A stretch of 64,000 nt of DNA. It comes from Castellaniella denitrificans. Lineage in GTDB: Bacteria > Pseudomonadota > Gammaproteobacteria > Burkholderiales > Burkholderiaceae_B. Location of the stretch: the NCBI RefSeq assembly GCF_042653765.1, contig NZ_JBHSEZ010000004.1, forward strand, positions 186,001 to 250,000. Reading direction: 5' to 3'. Under the pieces are notes generated by a model. The model did not search any database, was not told where the DNA came from, and worked only from the letters and a program-made list of their open reading frames with translations. Positions 36,885 to 44,956 of this stretch are shown here, piece by piece. The first letter of the stretch is position 1. Each line of letters starts with the position of its first letter. The translations under genes and the position numbers were made by a program.

Positions 36885-38060
36885 TCAGAATGCTCCGGTC
36901 GACAGGAACCCATCCACGGGATCGAAATCCTCGAGCAGCTTCCGGCCGACCAGATCCTTCAGGGTCTCCGTCGCCCCTCCGCCCAGGGTGCCGTAGCGCG
37001 CGCCCCGGTAGTAGCGCGACACGGGGTACTCGTCCGTGAAACCATAGCCGCCATGCACCTGCAAGGCCTCGCTGGTGATCCGGATGGCCATTTCATTGAC
37101 GAAGATCTTGGCGATGGCCGCTTCGTGCGGATCGGGGAAGGGGTTGGCAGTCAGGCAGGCCCGATACAGCAGGCTGCGCCCCGCCTCGATGTCGCGGTAC
37201 ATCTCGGCGAACTTCCAGCGGATACCCTGAAAATCGCCGATGGCCTTGCCGAACACCGTCCGGTCGCGCACGTATTTGATCGCTTCTTCAAAAGCGCCCT
37301 CGGCCAAACCCAGCGACACGCTGGGGTTCAGGCAGCGCTGCGTGTTGAAGGCCGCCAGCAGCTTCTTGAAGCCGCCCTGGCGCAGGATCACGTTCTCCAG
37401 CGGAACCTCGACGTTCTCGAAGCGGATTTCCGCCAGGTTTTCGCCACCCATGGTGTGATAGCGCGCCGTGACTTCAAAACCCGGGGTATGGCGATTGACC
37501 AGCACGCAGCCGATGCCGTCGCGCCCCGGCGTACCGTCGATCCGGCTGAAGACCACGAACCATTCGGCCTCGTCGGCACGGCTGATCAGCGTCTTGACGC
37601 CATTGACGACCGCGCGGTCACCCTTGATGACGGTATTCGTCCGGTAGTTGGGCACGTCGGTGCCCGCATGAGGTTCGGTCATGCACACGGCCAGCATGGC
37701 ATCGCCCGTGCAGACCTTGGGCAGGATGTCGCGCTTCATGCTTTCGGGCGCATAGGTCGAAATCACGCGGACCTGCACACCGACTTCGCCCATCAGGGCC
37801 ATGGCGGTGGCGTAGCAGGACTTGGCGACCTCTTCGATCACCAGGGCGGTGTCGAACACGGGCAGATTCGAACCGCCGTATTCCTCGGGAATCGACATGC
37901 CCAGCACGCCGATCTCAGCCAGGTCGCGCAGATTGTCCCAGGGGAACGTGCCGTCGAGGTAATTCATGGCACGGCCACGGAACTTTTCCCGGCCCAGTTC
38001 ACGCACCGTGCCCACCAGGGCACGCTGCTCGGAAGTCAATTGAAGTCGGGCATTGCTCAT
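36885..38060 (-). CDS. Acyl-CoA dehydrogenase family protein with altered catalytic positions
   Basis: The 391-residue flavoprotein has the ACAD fold (MTEPHAGTDVPNYRTNT, RDRTVFGKAIGDFQGIRW, ALQVHGGYGFTDEYPVSRYYRGAR). The two known positions of the catalytic glutamate are not Glu: the MCAD-type site reads LGGGATE (G361) and the LCAD/IVD-type site reads FNTQR (Q241). To my knowledge family members without the base occur, for example 3-sulfinopropanoyl-CoA desulfinase of Advenella. So dehydrogenation is not certain. It lies between the crotonase and the CitE-like lyase. Confidence 0.9.
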   Translation of the reverse strand: MSNARLQLTSEQRALVGTVRELGREKFRGRAMNYLDGTFPWDNLRDLAEIGVLGMSIPEEYGGSNLPVFDTALVIEEVAKSCYATAMALMGEVGVQVRVISTYAPESMKRDILPKVCTGDAMLAVCMTEPHAGTDVPNYRTNTVIKGDRAVVNGVKTLISRADEAEWFVVFSRIDGTPGRDGIGCVLVNRHTPGFEVTARYHTMGGENLAEIRFENVEVPLENVILRQGGFKKLLAAFNTQRCLNPSVSLGLAEGAFEEAIKYVRDRTVFGKAIGDFQGIRWKFAEMYRDIEAGRSLLYRACLTANPFPDPHEAAIAKIFVNEMAIRITSEALQVHGGYGFTDEYPVSRYYRGARYGTLGGGATETLKDLVGRKLLEDFDPVDGFLSTGAF

Positions 38061-38102
38061 CTCGGATGTCCTTTGGATGTTTGAATCGAATGCATGGACG
38101 AA

Positions 38103-38126
38103 CCGGCGGCACTCGCATGCCGCCGG
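38103..38126 (-). other. Intercistronic hairpin between the crotonase and acyl-CoA dehydrogenase genes
   Basis: CCGGCGGCA and TGCCGCCGG pair perfectly (9 bp) around a 6-base loop. It lies in the 71-bp gap within an otherwise overlapping operon. There is no T-run after it in the direction of transcription, so it is more likely a processing or mRNA-stability element than a terminator. Confidence 0.5.
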
Positions 38127-38131
38127 GCGGC

Positions 38132-38914
38132 TTATTCAACGACCCCGGTAAACCGGGGCGCACGGCGTTCGGCAAAGGCGGCCAGCCCTTCGGCATAATC
38201 GGCCGACCCCAGGATGGACGGCAGGGCGGCGCGTTCCATGCGCAAGGCGTCCTCGAGCGGCTTTTCGATGCCGCGATACACCAGTCGCTTGATCTCGGCC
38301 ATCGCCGGCGCGGAACGGCCGGCCAGCAAAGCCGCGAATTCATGCGTACGCGCCTCGAGCCGGTCGGCCGCGATCACCTCGTTGACCAGGCCGATCTGCA
38401 AGGCATATTCGCTGCTGACGGGCTCGCCGCCGAGCATCATCTGCAGAGCGCGGCTGACGCCGACCAAGCGCGGCAGGCGCTGGGTGCCGCCCGCCCCCGG
38501 AAAAGCGCCCACGCGGCTCTCGGTCAGGCCCAGAGAAATCCCTTCGGCGGCCAAGCGCAGGTCGCAGCCCATTGCCAGCTCCAGGCCGCCGCCCAGCGCC
38601 AGGCCGTTCAGGACGGCAATGCTGACGAACGAAGAATCGGCCACGGCGTTGATCGCCTCGTTGATGCCGGCGTTATGCGCAAGCCGCGCGGGCAGATCCA
38701 TGCCGGCGCGCTCCTTGAGATCGGCACCGGCGCAGAACGCACGGCCGCTGCCGCGCAACAGCACCACCCGCGCGCGCTGGGCGCGCGCATCCAGCACCGC
38801 CTGCTTCAATTCCCGCACTGCGTTCACGCTCAAGGCATTCATCCGGTCAGGCCGGTTCAGCGTGATTTCGATGACCTGTTCGGCTATTGGCCGGACGATG
38901 ACGTCCTGATTCAT
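38132..38914 (-). CDS. Enoyl-CoA hydratase/isomerase (crotonase) family protein
   Basis: The 260-residue crotonase has the oxyanion-hole segments FCAGADLKERA and LALGGGLELAMGCDLRLA. The first catalytic glutamate is kept (E132 in LTESRVGAFPGAGG), but the second one of hydratases is replaced by Gln (Q158 in ALQMML). It may therefore be an isomerase, hydrolase or lyase-type crotonase rather than a plain hydratase. Its ATG overlaps the acyl-CoA transferase stop (ATGA). Confidence 0.9.
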   Translation of the reverse strand: MNQDVIVRPIAEQVIEITLNRPDRMNALSVNAVRELKQAVLDARAQRARVVLLRGSGRAFCAGADLKERAGMDLPARLAHNAGINEAINAVADSSFVSIAVLNGLALGGGLELAMGCDLRLAAEGISLGLTESRVGAFPGAGGTQRLPRLVGVSRALQMMLGGEPVSSEYALQIGLVNEVIAADRLEARTHEFAALLAGRSAPAMAEIKRLVYRGIEKPLEDALRMERAALPSILGSADYAEGLAAFAERRAPRFTGVVE

Positions 38915-40206
38915 TGCAGCCCCTGTGCTTTCCTGATTTCGTGCGCCTGCTGCGCCAAGGCATCCCGGTGATCGGGATGCGCTACCTCGATGAGCCGCCG
39001 GATGCGTTCCTGCAGCGAACAGCCGCGAAGATGCGCCACGCCATATTCGGTCACGACGGCATCCACGTCGCCACGCGACGTCGTGACCGGACGCAACCCC
39101 AGTGACCCGACCAGCCGCGAATGCTTGCCGTCCGCCGTGGTCGAGGGAATGGCGATGATCGAACGGCCGCCGGGCGACAGGGTTCCGGCCCGCACGAAGT
39201 CGGCATGCCCGCCCAGGGCGCCCAGATAGCGGCCGGCCGCCACTTCGGCATTGACCTGCCCGGTCAGATCGATTTCGACGGCGGAGTTGATGGTGTGGAA
39301 CATGCACAGCGATGCCGCCGTCGCCGGGCTATGGGTATAGTCGGCATTGCGCAGGTCTACCGATCCGCTGTCGCGCGCGAAGTCCCGCAGGCGGCCCGTG
39401 CCGAACAGGCCGCCCGTCACGGTCTGGCCTTCGTCGCAGCCTTTATGAGCATTGGTGACCACGCCGCGCTCGACCAGATCGACCAGGACATCGGACACCA
39501 CACCACTGTGGACGCCCAGCCCCCGATGCCCCATCAGCGCCTGCGCCACGGCCGTGGGCAAGGTCCCGACGCCCAGTTGCACCGTGGCCCGATCCGGAAT
39601 CAGGGACGCCACGTGGATGGCAACCGCACGCTCAATGTCGGACGGCACGGGATCCTGCATCTCGATGATGCGTTCATCACGCTCGACCAACACGTCGATG
39701 TCCTCGGCACGGACCAGCGCATCGCCCAGCAAGGCCGGCAAGGCCGGATTCACCAGCGCGATCACCACGCGGGCACGCTCGATCATGGCCTGGGTGAAGT
39801 CGGCAATCACGCCCAGGGAATATCGTCCGCCGCCGACGGGCCGCACCTGAATGAGCACCACATCGAGACGCAGGCGGCCGCTGCGCAGCAGCCCCGGAAT
39901 CGCGCTGACGTGGCAGGGATAGACCTCGGCCAGGGCACTGACCCGGCGGCTGCTGCCGGCTCCGTTGAGCGCATGCAGACGAAAGGCATCGGTCAGGTCC
40001 GGCCGCAGGGTATCCGATTGGGTCAGGCCGAACAGCAGCGCGCAATTCTCCAGCGCATGACGTTGCGCGACCAGCGCCTCGGTCAGCGCCAGCGGTTCGC
40101 CCGGGCCCTGGGGCCAGCCCACCACATCACCGGGCTGCAGATGATCGGCGAAACGCAGCCGATCCAGAGGCACGGTACAGACGGTTGAAGAGGGTGACAC
40201 GGTCAT
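38911..40206 (-). CDS. Acetyl-CoA hydrolase/transferase family (Cat1/4-hydroxybutyrate CoA-transferase-like)
   Basis: The 431-residue protein has the family blocks GVHSGVVSDVLVDLVERG and VVTEYGVAHLRGCSLQERIRRLIEVAHPDHR near the end. It would transfer CoA from acetyl- or succinyl-CoA to an acid. It is the first gene of a five-gene operon (transferase, crotonase, ACAD, CitE, CaiB) whose promoter is the island-type copy 1. The ATG at 40204-40206 is used; a GTG 19 codons upstream is possible. Confidence 0.9.
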   Translation of the reverse strand: MTVSPSSTVCTVPLDRLRFADHLQPGDVVGWPQGPGEPLALTEALVAQRHALENCALLFGLTQSDTLRPDLTDAFRLHALNGAGSSRRVSALAEVYPCHVSAIPGLLRSGRLRLDVVLIQVRPVGGGRYSLGVIADFTQAMIERARVVIALVNPALPALLGDALVRAEDIDVLVERDERIIEMQDPVPSDIERAVAIHVASLIPDRATVQLGVGTLPTAVAQALMGHRGLGVHSGVVSDVLVDLVERGVVTNAHKGCDEGQTVTGGLFGTGRLRDFARDSGSVDLRNADYTHSPATAASLCMFHTINSAVEIDLTGQVNAEVAAGRYLGALGGHADFVRAGTLSPGGRSIIAIPSTTADGKHSRLVGSLGLRPVTTSRGDVDAVVTEYGVAHLRGCSLQERIRRLIEVAHPDHRDALAQQAHEIRKAQGLQ

Positions 40207-40262
40207 GTTGTCTCGCAGGATCCTGCCGCTGTCCGGCGGCATGTGCGGAGAAGTCCTGAACA

Positions 40263-40392
40263 CCGGAAAACGGCTTCAAATCAGCGTTTCCTGACCCCTC
40301 TCGCATATTTTCGGTTAGTGTAGATTTGGGCGGATTGGAGGGTCCATCGGTATTTCTGGGACACCGCATCCTCGTTTTCCGAACTCCAGAAA
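40263..40392 (-). promoter_or_regulatory. Island-type promoter/operator, copy 1 (CoA operon)
   Basis: This 130-bp stretch aligns without gaps to 43878-44007. On the minus strand it holds TGGACC (40341-40346), an 18-base spacer and TACACT (40317-40322). Directly upstream of the -35 is CGGT-N11-ACCG (40348-40366), a classic T-N11-A LysR box, followed by the conserved GCATCCTCGTTTTCC block. The start codon it serves is about 110 bases downstream. Confidence 0.75.
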
Positions 40393-40449
40393 TCCCGGCC
40401 ACACGTCCTCCGCCCCGGCCGCAATACCGGTGGCGCGTGGCGAACGCTT

Positions 40450-41481
40450 TTACTCTGCGACTGCCGGGGTTTCGGACAGAATTTTCTGGTAGCCTGTGAA
40501 CACCGCCTCGGCCGGCAGACCCCGCGCGCCGAGACGGTCGACGAAGTCTTTGCCAACCCCTTTCATGCGCTCGTCGAGCTTCGCCAGCTCAGCATCGGAA
40601 TAGGTGTAGATGGCGATGCCCTTCTCCCCGAATTCGTGCAGCAGGCTTTTCTGCTCATCATCCATCAGGCGGGCCACCGAATCCTCCACCTTCGCGGAGC
40701 AGTCATCAACCACCGCGCGCTGCGCGTCCGGCAGTTTCTGGTAGACGTCCAGATCCATGGCCAGCAAGGTCGAGAAGCTGCCGAACTGGCCGTTCGCACT
40801 GATCGACTTCAGAAGTTCCTGCAAGCTGTATGACTTAATGCTGGGCACGCCCAGCAGAGCGGCATCCACGGTGCCGCGTTCCAGCGCCACATAAATGTCC
40901 GCAGCGGGCATTTCTACCGGTGAAGCCCCCAACCCCTTGATCGTCAGGGTGTTGGCCGCCCCTGCCGAACGGATCAGACGCCCCTTGAACTGATCGGCCG
41001 TCTCGATGGGTTTGCCCACGCTCATGACCTGGTAGGGCGCAAACAGATTGATCACCAGCGGATGGATACGGTTCGCTTTCATTTCGGCGGCGAGCGCCGG
41101 AATCTCGGCCAGCGCCCTGCGACTGGTCGTCACCATCTGCCTTGAAGTCTGGCCCATGCCGGGCAGCATCGATACCCCATTGAGCGGCAGCTTGTTGGTC
41201 ACATAACCCACTGAAACGGCGGCAACCTGCAGCAGTCCGGTATTCAGGGCGTCCAGCGTAGCGCCGGTCGCTGCGATCTGGCCCGAAGGAAAATACTGGA
41301 AGGAAATTTCCCCCCGGGTCCCCTCCTTCACACAAGCCATCCACGGTTCGGTAAGATCCTTGCCAAAGAAGTGTGTGGGCGAAAATCCGTTCCCCACCAT
41401 CATGTTTTCGCCCCACGCCGCAGGGGTCGTCAATGCCACCGCAGCCACGACGGCCAGGCATTTCAAATCGATCTTTTTCAT
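40450..41481 (-). CDS. dctP: TRAP transporter substrate-binding protein
   Basis: The 343-residue periplasmic protein has a signal peptide (CLAVVAAVALTTPAAWG) and the DctP pattern, including GRLIRSAGAANTLTIKGLGASPVEMPAADIYVALERGTVDA with the carboxylate-binding arginine region. It captures an organic acid for DctQM. The start overlaps the thioesterase stop (ATGA). It is the last gene of the operon dctQ, dctM, thioesterase, dctP. Confidence 0.93.
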   Translation of the reverse strand: MKKIDLKCLAVVAAVALTTPAAWGENMMVGNGFSPTHFFGKDLTEPWMACVKEGTRGEISFQYFPSGQIAATGATLDALNTGLLQVAAVSVGYVTNKLPLNGVSMLPGMGQTSRQMVTTSRRALAEIPALAAEMKANRIHPLVINLFAPYQVMSVGKPIETADQFKGRLIRSAGAANTLTIKGLGASPVEMPAADIYVALERGTVDAALLGVPSIKSYSLQELLKSISANGQFGSFSTLLAMDLDVYQKLPDAQRAVVDDCSAKVEDSVARLMDDEQKSLLHEFGEKGIAIYTYSDAELAKLDERMKGVGKDFVDRLGARGLPAEAVFTGYQKILSETPAVAE

Positions 41482-41969
41482 CTCTCGCTCCTTTTTCGCC
41501 CGTATCCGGTTTCACCGACGGGTATGCCGATAGGATCCTCGGTGGCTATCGCACGCCCGGCCACCATGAAGATCGCGTTTGCCGATCCAACCAGCCTGTC
41601 CGCCGCCCAGGCCTCCGCACGCATGAATACGGTATTGCGCCCCGATTTCATGACGACAGCCTCGAACCGGATGAACTCGCCGATCCGGCCGGAACGCAGA
41701 AAATCAGTCGTCATCGACGCTGTGGCAAACCGCTCGTCCGGACGCAACTGCCAGATCTGCACGCTCATGGCCCGGTCAAACATCGTCATCAGGATTCCGC
41801 CATGAACGGCGCCGCTGATGTTCCGGTGGATATCCCGGGTCAGGATGCCGAACTCGGGCACTGCACCCGTCTGGCGCACATAGACCGACGCCACATGGCC
41901 GATGAACGTGTCGTCCGCATAAGGCTCCCAACCCTGTTCATGGAGCGGGGGCATGGTGGTTTCCGTCAT
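41478..41969 (-). CDS. PaaI-family thioesterase (hotdog fold)
   Basis: The 163-residue protein has the hotdog signature ISGAVHGGILMTMFDRAMSVQIW (HGG loop near residue 59) and SMTTDFLRSGRIGEFIRFEAVV. It probably hydrolyses a dead-end or product acyl-CoA. The ATG at 41967-41969 has AGGA eight bases upstream, while the ATG nine bases earlier does not. Being inside a TRAP operon, overlapping dctP, suggests it serves the same pathway. Confidence 0.88.
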   Translation of the reverse strand: MTETTMPPLHEQGWEPYADDTFIGHVASVYVRQTGAVPEFGILTRDIHRNISGAVHGGILMTMFDRAMSVQIWQLRPDERFATASMTTDFLRSGRIGEFIRFEAVVMKSGRNTVFMRAEAWAADRLVGSANAIFMVAGRAIATEDPIGIPVGETGYGRKRSER

Positions 41970-42000
41970 TGGCGACATCCTGCAGATACACCGGCACTCA

Positions 42001-43278
42001 TCACGAGATGAAGTACAAGGTGATTTCGGGGAACGCCAGCAACAGCGCGAGAACGACGAGTTCGGTCACGACGAACGGCATCACGCCCCGGAAGCAGGCC
42101 CGCAGATCCACGCGCGACGCTGACGACGTGACGAAGACGTTCAGGCCCATGGGCGGGGACACCAGTCCGATTTCAGCAGTCTTGACGATGATGACGCCCC
42201 ACCAGATAGGGTCATAGCCCAGGCTCGTCATCAGGGAGAACGTGATGGGCGCGGTCAGGATGATGATCGCGGCCTGGTCCATCACCATGCCCAGTAGCAG
42301 ATACACGAACACCACCATCAGCATGACGGCGGCGGGCGACAACCCTGACTCCGCGATCCAGCCCAGCGCCGCCTGGGTGACCTGGGAAAAGGAAATGAAG
42401 TAGCCAAAGAGATGGGCGCCGAAAATGATTGTCACGATCATGGCCGTAATGCGCAGCGTATTGCCTACGGCATCCATAAAGGCCGGCCGGGTCATCCGGC
42501 GGGTCGCCAGCGCCACCAGCAGCGCGCCCAGCGCACCGACGGCGGCAATTTCCGTCGGCGTCGCGACGCCGCTATACAGTCCGCCCAGGACCACCATGAT
42601 CAGCACAGCCATCGGCCAGACCGACGAGCCCTTCTGCTCTACCGCCAGCAGGGCTTCCATCTCGGGCTTTGGGCCCAGCCCAGGGCGCAGTTTCAACATC
42701 AGCATGATGGTGACCAGATAGCCCGCCGCGGTCACCAGGCCGGGAAACACCCCCGCCAGAAAGAGCTTGCCGATGGACGTTTCCGTCATCAGGCCATACA
42801 GCACGAATGCCGTGGAAGGCGGGATCATGATCGCCAACGTGCCGGCGATGGCGATGGTCCCCGCTGCGAAGCCCGGATCGTAGCCCGCCTTTTTCATGGC
42901 CGGCAGTGCCGCCCGAGTGATGGAGGCGGCCGAAGCCGTACTCGACCCCGAAGCCGCCGCCAGGATGACGCCGGAAAACACGCAGGCAATGGCCATGCCG
43001 CCGCGCACTTTGCGCAGCAGCCGATTGCAGGCGATCATCAGGTCCTGCGCGATGCCGCCGCAGCCCAGGAACTCCGCCATCAGGACGAACATCGGGATCG
43101 TCAGGATCAGATACGACGCCGACGTGGCATGAACAACCTTGGACATGAGTGCCAGGATGGTCTGCACCGGCACCAGCAGGGACAGCGATCCGATCCCCGC
43201 CAGGCCCAGGGCAAAGCCGATCGGAATCGCAGCCAGGATCGAACCAAGCAGAATCAGGGTTCCCCAGACGAAGATCAT
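42001..43278 (-). CDS. dctM: TRAP transporter large permease
   Basis: The 425-residue membrane protein has about twelve helices and DctM motifs: LTIPMFVLMAEFLGCGGIAQDLM, AAASGSSTASAASITRAALPAMKKAGYDP, and IAGTLAIMIPPSTAFVLYG. The ATG at 43276-43278 overlaps the dctQ stop (ATGA). It forms the sodium-driven transport unit with DctQ. Confidence 0.95.
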   Translation of the reverse strand: MIFVWGTLILLGSILAAIPIGFALGLAGIGSLSLLVPVQTILALMSKVVHATSASYLILTIPMFVLMAEFLGCGGIAQDLMIACNRLLRKVRGGMAIACVFSGVILAAASGSSTASAASITRAALPAMKKAGYDPGFAAGTIAIAGTLAIMIPPSTAFVLYGLMTETSIGKLFLAGVFPGLVTAAGYLVTIMLMLKLRPGLGPKPEMEALLAVEQKGSSVWPMAVLIMVVLGGLYSGVATPTEIAAVGALGALLVALATRRMTRPAFMDAVGNTLRITAMIVTIIFGAHLFGYFISFSQVTQAALGWIAESGLSPAAVMLMVVFVYLLLGMVMDQAAIIILTAPITFSLMTSLGYDPIWWGVIIVKTAEIGLVSPPMGLNVFVTSSASRVDLRACFRGVMPFVVTELVVLALLLAFPEITLYFIS

Positions 43279-43820
43279 TCGTTCTCTCCCTCGTCCGCAT
43301 GAACCGTATGCAACTGTCCGGCGGGGCCGCAAGACTGCAGTCCGAGCCGCAAGGCCAGCAAGCCGCAGCCGACAGGAATCGGCGCCCAGGACCAGGACAC
43401 CGGCCAGTCGATCACACCCAGCTGATATTCGTCGTGGATCCAGGCCGCCCAGGCATACCGGGCGCCAAGCCAGGCCAGCACGGCCATGTAGCAGGCGCTG
43501 AGCAGAATACCGATGCGCAGCAGACAGGTACGGCCGCCCGGCGCCAGCCGGTCCATGAAGGCCCGTATGCGGATATAGCCGCCCGTCCGGTAGCCCCAAG
43601 GCAAGGCCAGACAGATCAGGCCGACCAGCAGATAGTTTTCGGTCAGGGCGTACTGGAACGAAAGCGGTGCGCCGAATGCATACCGCATCAGCACATCCAC
43701 CGACACCAGCACCATGGCGGCCAGGAGCAGCGCGCCCGCCAGGATGGCGGCTGCCGTTTCAAGCCATGAAAGCAGATGATCCAGGGATGCCCTGGATCCG
43801 TACGCCCTGGTGTTATTCAT
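43275..43820 (-). CDS. dctQ: TRAP transporter small permease
   Basis: The 181-residue protein has four membrane helices and the DctQ pattern MVLVSVDVLMRYAFGAPLSF near residue 42. It is the first gene of the TRAP operon, about 112 bases downstream of island-type promoter copy 2. The C-terminal extension (GPAGQLHTVHADEGENE) is hydrophilic. Confidence 0.93.
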   Translation of the reverse strand: MNNTRAYGSRASLDHLLSWLETAAAILAGALLLAAMVLVSVDVLMRYAFGAPLSFQYALTENYLLVGLICLALPWGYRTGGYIRIRAFMDRLAPGGRTCLLRIGILLSACYMAVLAWLGARYAWAAWIHDEYQLGVIDWPVSWSWAPIPVGCGLLALRLGLQSCGPAGQLHTVHADEGENE

Positions 43821-43877
43821 GTTGTCTCGTCTCCGCCCACGTTGACCGGCCGGCTGTGTTCCGGGAATCCAAGACCG

Positions 43878-44007
43878 CCGGAAACCCGCATGAAATCAGC
43901 TTCTTCGCCTGCTCGGCACATATTTTCGGCTAGTGTAGAATTGGGCGGATTGTGAGGTCCATCGGTATTTCTGGGACACCGCATCCTCGTTTTCCGAACT
44001 CCAGAAA
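43878..44007 (-). promoter_or_regulatory. Island-type promoter/operator, copy 2 (TRAP operon and divergent lysR)
   Basis: This is a 130-bp near-copy of 40263-40392. TGGACC (43956-43961), 18 bases, TACACT (43932-43937) on the minus strand, with CGGT-N11-ACCG directly upstream of the -35. The LysR gene starts 22 bases beyond the right end and runs the other way, the standard position for a LysR regulator and its autoregulatory site. This makes that LysR the likely master of all four copies. Confidence 0.78.
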
Positions 44008-44029
44008 CCACCAAGGGGAACCGCCCGTG

Positions 44030-44941
44030 ATGATCGATCTGGTGCAGTTGCGCACCTTCGTCTGCGTCGCCGAAGAACAGCATCTGACTCGTGCCGCCGA
44101 ACGCCTGCACATCAGCCAGTCGGCGGCCAGCGCACACGTCCGGGCCATCGAAGACCACTTCGACACCCAGCTCTTCATTCGTACCAACCGCAATCTGAAA
44201 CTCACCCACACCGGCGAACTGCTGCTCGACGAAGCCCGCAACCTGCTGAACAACGCCAGCGTCTTCACGTCCTTCGCCCGCAAACTGCGCGGCAAAATGG
44301 AAGGCCAGCTCATCATCGGCACCAGCAGCGACCCTTCCAGCCGCGCCGCCGAAACGGTCGCCACCTTGTTGCGCACCCATCCGCTGATCAGCGTGGATCT
44401 GCGCGCGCGGCCTTCCGCAGGCACGCGACAGGACCTCAAGACCGGCGAACTGGACGCCGGCATCCTGCTGGGCCCCTCCAACGATCCGGACATCAGCCAC
44501 TACGAACTCACGCACTTCGACTTCCGCATCGTGGGGCCGATCGCCCTGAAGGACCAGATCGAATCCGCCGACTGGGAAGCCCTGGCGGCCATGCCCTGGC
44601 TCACGCCGCTGGACACCAGCATGGCGTACTCGTCGCTGCTGAATGATCTGTTCGCCACCCGGGGCCTCACCCCGCGCGCCGTGGCGCGATTCGACAATGC
44701 GTCGCTGGCCCGGGCCATGTCGAAGGCCGGCGTGGGACTGACGCTCATGCGGGCGGACCACGCCCAGGAAGACGCCGCCGCCGGACGCCTGGCCATCGCC
44801 CCCATCGCCAAGGCGCAATTGCCGCTCTACGTCGTCCACTTGGCCAGCCGCAAGTCGGACCCGCTGATCGAGGCCTTCGTCGACGCCGCGCTCAGCGTAT
44901 GGCCCGATGCGCCCTGCCATGCAGGGGACGCCGCTCCCTGA
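44030..44941 (+). CDS. LysR-family regulator, probable master of the island regulon
   Basis: The 303-residue protein has an HTH at residues 4-62 (EEQHLTRAAERLHISQSAASAHVR) and a CbbR/CysB-type effector domain starting QLIIGTSSDPSSRAAETV. The ATG at 44030-44032 (AAGGGGAA nine bases upstream) is preferred to GTG at 44027. It is divergent from the dctQ operon and adjacent to a T-N11-A palindrome that recurs at other island promoters. Confidence 0.92.
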   Translation: MIDLVQLRTFVCVAEEQHLTRAAERLHISQSAASAHVRAIEDHFDTQLFIRTNRNLKLTHTGELLLDEARNLLNNASVFTSFARKLRGKMEGQLIIGTSSDPSSRAAETVATLLRTHPLISVDLRARPSAGTRQDLKTGELDAGILLGPSNDPDISHYELTHFDFRIVGPIALKDQIESADWEALAAMPWLTPLDTSMAYSSLLNDLFATRGLTPRAVARFDNASLARAMSKAGVGLTLMRADHAQEDAAAGRLAIAPIAKAQLPLYVVHLASRKSDPLIEAFVDAALSVWPDAPCHAGDAAP

Positions 44942-44956
44942 CGGCGCTCCGGACAG

